64,000 nt of DNA from Protula sp. h YS-2021 (Eukaryota > Annelida > Polychaeta > Sabellida > Serpulidae): the NCBI GenBank assembly GCA_949752745.1, contig OX457031.1, forward strand, positions 48,890,162-48,954,161. The letters are read 5' to 3'. Shown piece after piece: positions 63,426 through 64,000 of the stretch (position 1 is its first letter; every line of letters starts with the position of its first letter). Both the position numbers and the translations under genes were made by a program. Under the pieces are notes generated by a model, which was not told where the DNA came from, did not search any database, and saw only the letters and a program-made list of their open reading frames with translations.

Positions 63426-63481
63426 GTGCCACCTAGGTGTTCAATCCTGTGATTCCACGCTTCGGTGAGGTTGGTTACTCG
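63426..63481 (-). pseudogene. MULE-like transposase remnant, upstream piece
   Basis: Encodes RVTNLTEAWNHRIEHLG in the minus direction and runs in frame into the piece at 58030-57902 across the E4 insertion site. A possible acceptor (CTCTAG) or break lies just upstream. Confidence 0.5.
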
Positions 63482-64000
63482 CCCGCTAGAGTCACGTCAT
63501 GAACGTTCCACATTTTCGGGGCAAAGACAGCAAAAATCTGTTGTGTGCTTAGTCCTGGAAGTCGCAATTTGTTTTGTGTACGCAAATCCATCCAGATATT
63601 ACGTTTTGACCACCTTCGTATTGGTAACAAGCTCCATTATTTATCCTTGTAATCTCAATTTCGTAAATGAAAATATTTTGAAATTATGAACTTTTGTTGC
63701 CCTTTTATAGCCACACTCACCCAGCCCGAGTGCATGACATCTGCAACTTCGGAGTACCGTCTGTTTTAGTCTAAATTCCAGACCGTACGGCGACCAGACA
63801 GGGGTATACTTCTCTGTAACCTGCCACAGCCGGAGTGGGTGAACAGCGTAGTTTTGGACCCCCCTTGTTTTATTTCAAACAACCAGACGCGAGTCAGACA
63901 GCAGGCAAGATTCGAGCCGCCCTCTGCCTTGACACGAGGCGGATGCGCCGTAAACTAGTTGCTCTATGGTGCGGTTAATCGAACATTTTTTTCCATTTTT
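63482..64000. other. unassigned right end of the window
   Basis: No open frame with support. On the minus strand at about 63975-63905 a tRNA-like stretch (GCACCATAGAGCAACTAG, then GGCTCGAATCTTGCC resembling a B box) suggests a tRNA-derived repeat. Stems do not pair well. Confidence 0.35.

Overview
This is eukaryotic nuclear DNA from an animal, most likely a marine invertebrate. The evidence is AT-rich sequence, GT-AG introns with consistent codon phase, a peritrophin-type chitin-binding domain, a USP1-like deubiquitinase, hAT elements, a tRNA-derived SINE, an RNase H-bearing LINE, and a repeat end of the TCCCCCGTGAAAC/TCCGTCCGTC type that I associate with molluscs. A lophotrochozoan is my guess, not a demonstrated identification.

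Three protein-coding genes can be rebuilt exon by exon. (1) Minus strand, 880-5267: seven exons encode a 445-residue secreted protein with signal peptide, Ly6/uPAR-like three-finger domain, Thr/Ser/Pro/Lys mucin-like linker, EGF domain and chitin-binding type 2 domain. (2) Plus strand, 9660-12341: three exons encode a 500-residue basic, partly coiled-coil protein of unknown function. (3) Plus strand, about 24860-52011: at least sixteen exons encode a USP1-type deubiquitinase of about 2,690 residues with Cys box, zinc ribbon, His box and terminal Asp intact. It is inflated by a roughly 1,750-residue disordered insert carrying three in-frame coding minisatellites.

The rest is repeats. 5.3-9.6 kb and 12.8-23 kb hold no gene I can support, only dispersed repeat copies and a foldback element (14576-15048). 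A TA-flanked element with seven 178-bp units lies at 23.04-24.59 kb. The USP introns contain a 63-bp minisatellite, a foldback element, a tandem array of copied splice donors, a 2.4-kb 23-bp satellite, and two hAT elements that make up almost all of the last intron; one of these holds a SINE.

Downstream of the USP gene, 52.4-63.4 kb is a nest of mobile DNA. A 53-bp satellite is interrupted by two foldback elements. A chimeric foldback follows. A fourth foldback sits in a MULE-like transposase remnant and was itself entered by a LINE with an intact endonuclease/RT/RNase H ORF. The main discovery candidate is that these foldback families, with different iterated arm motifs, share one terminal rule (G at position 1, GAC at 9-11, purine at 12) and 8-9 bp target duplications. 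They look like one superfamily of non-autonomous elements.
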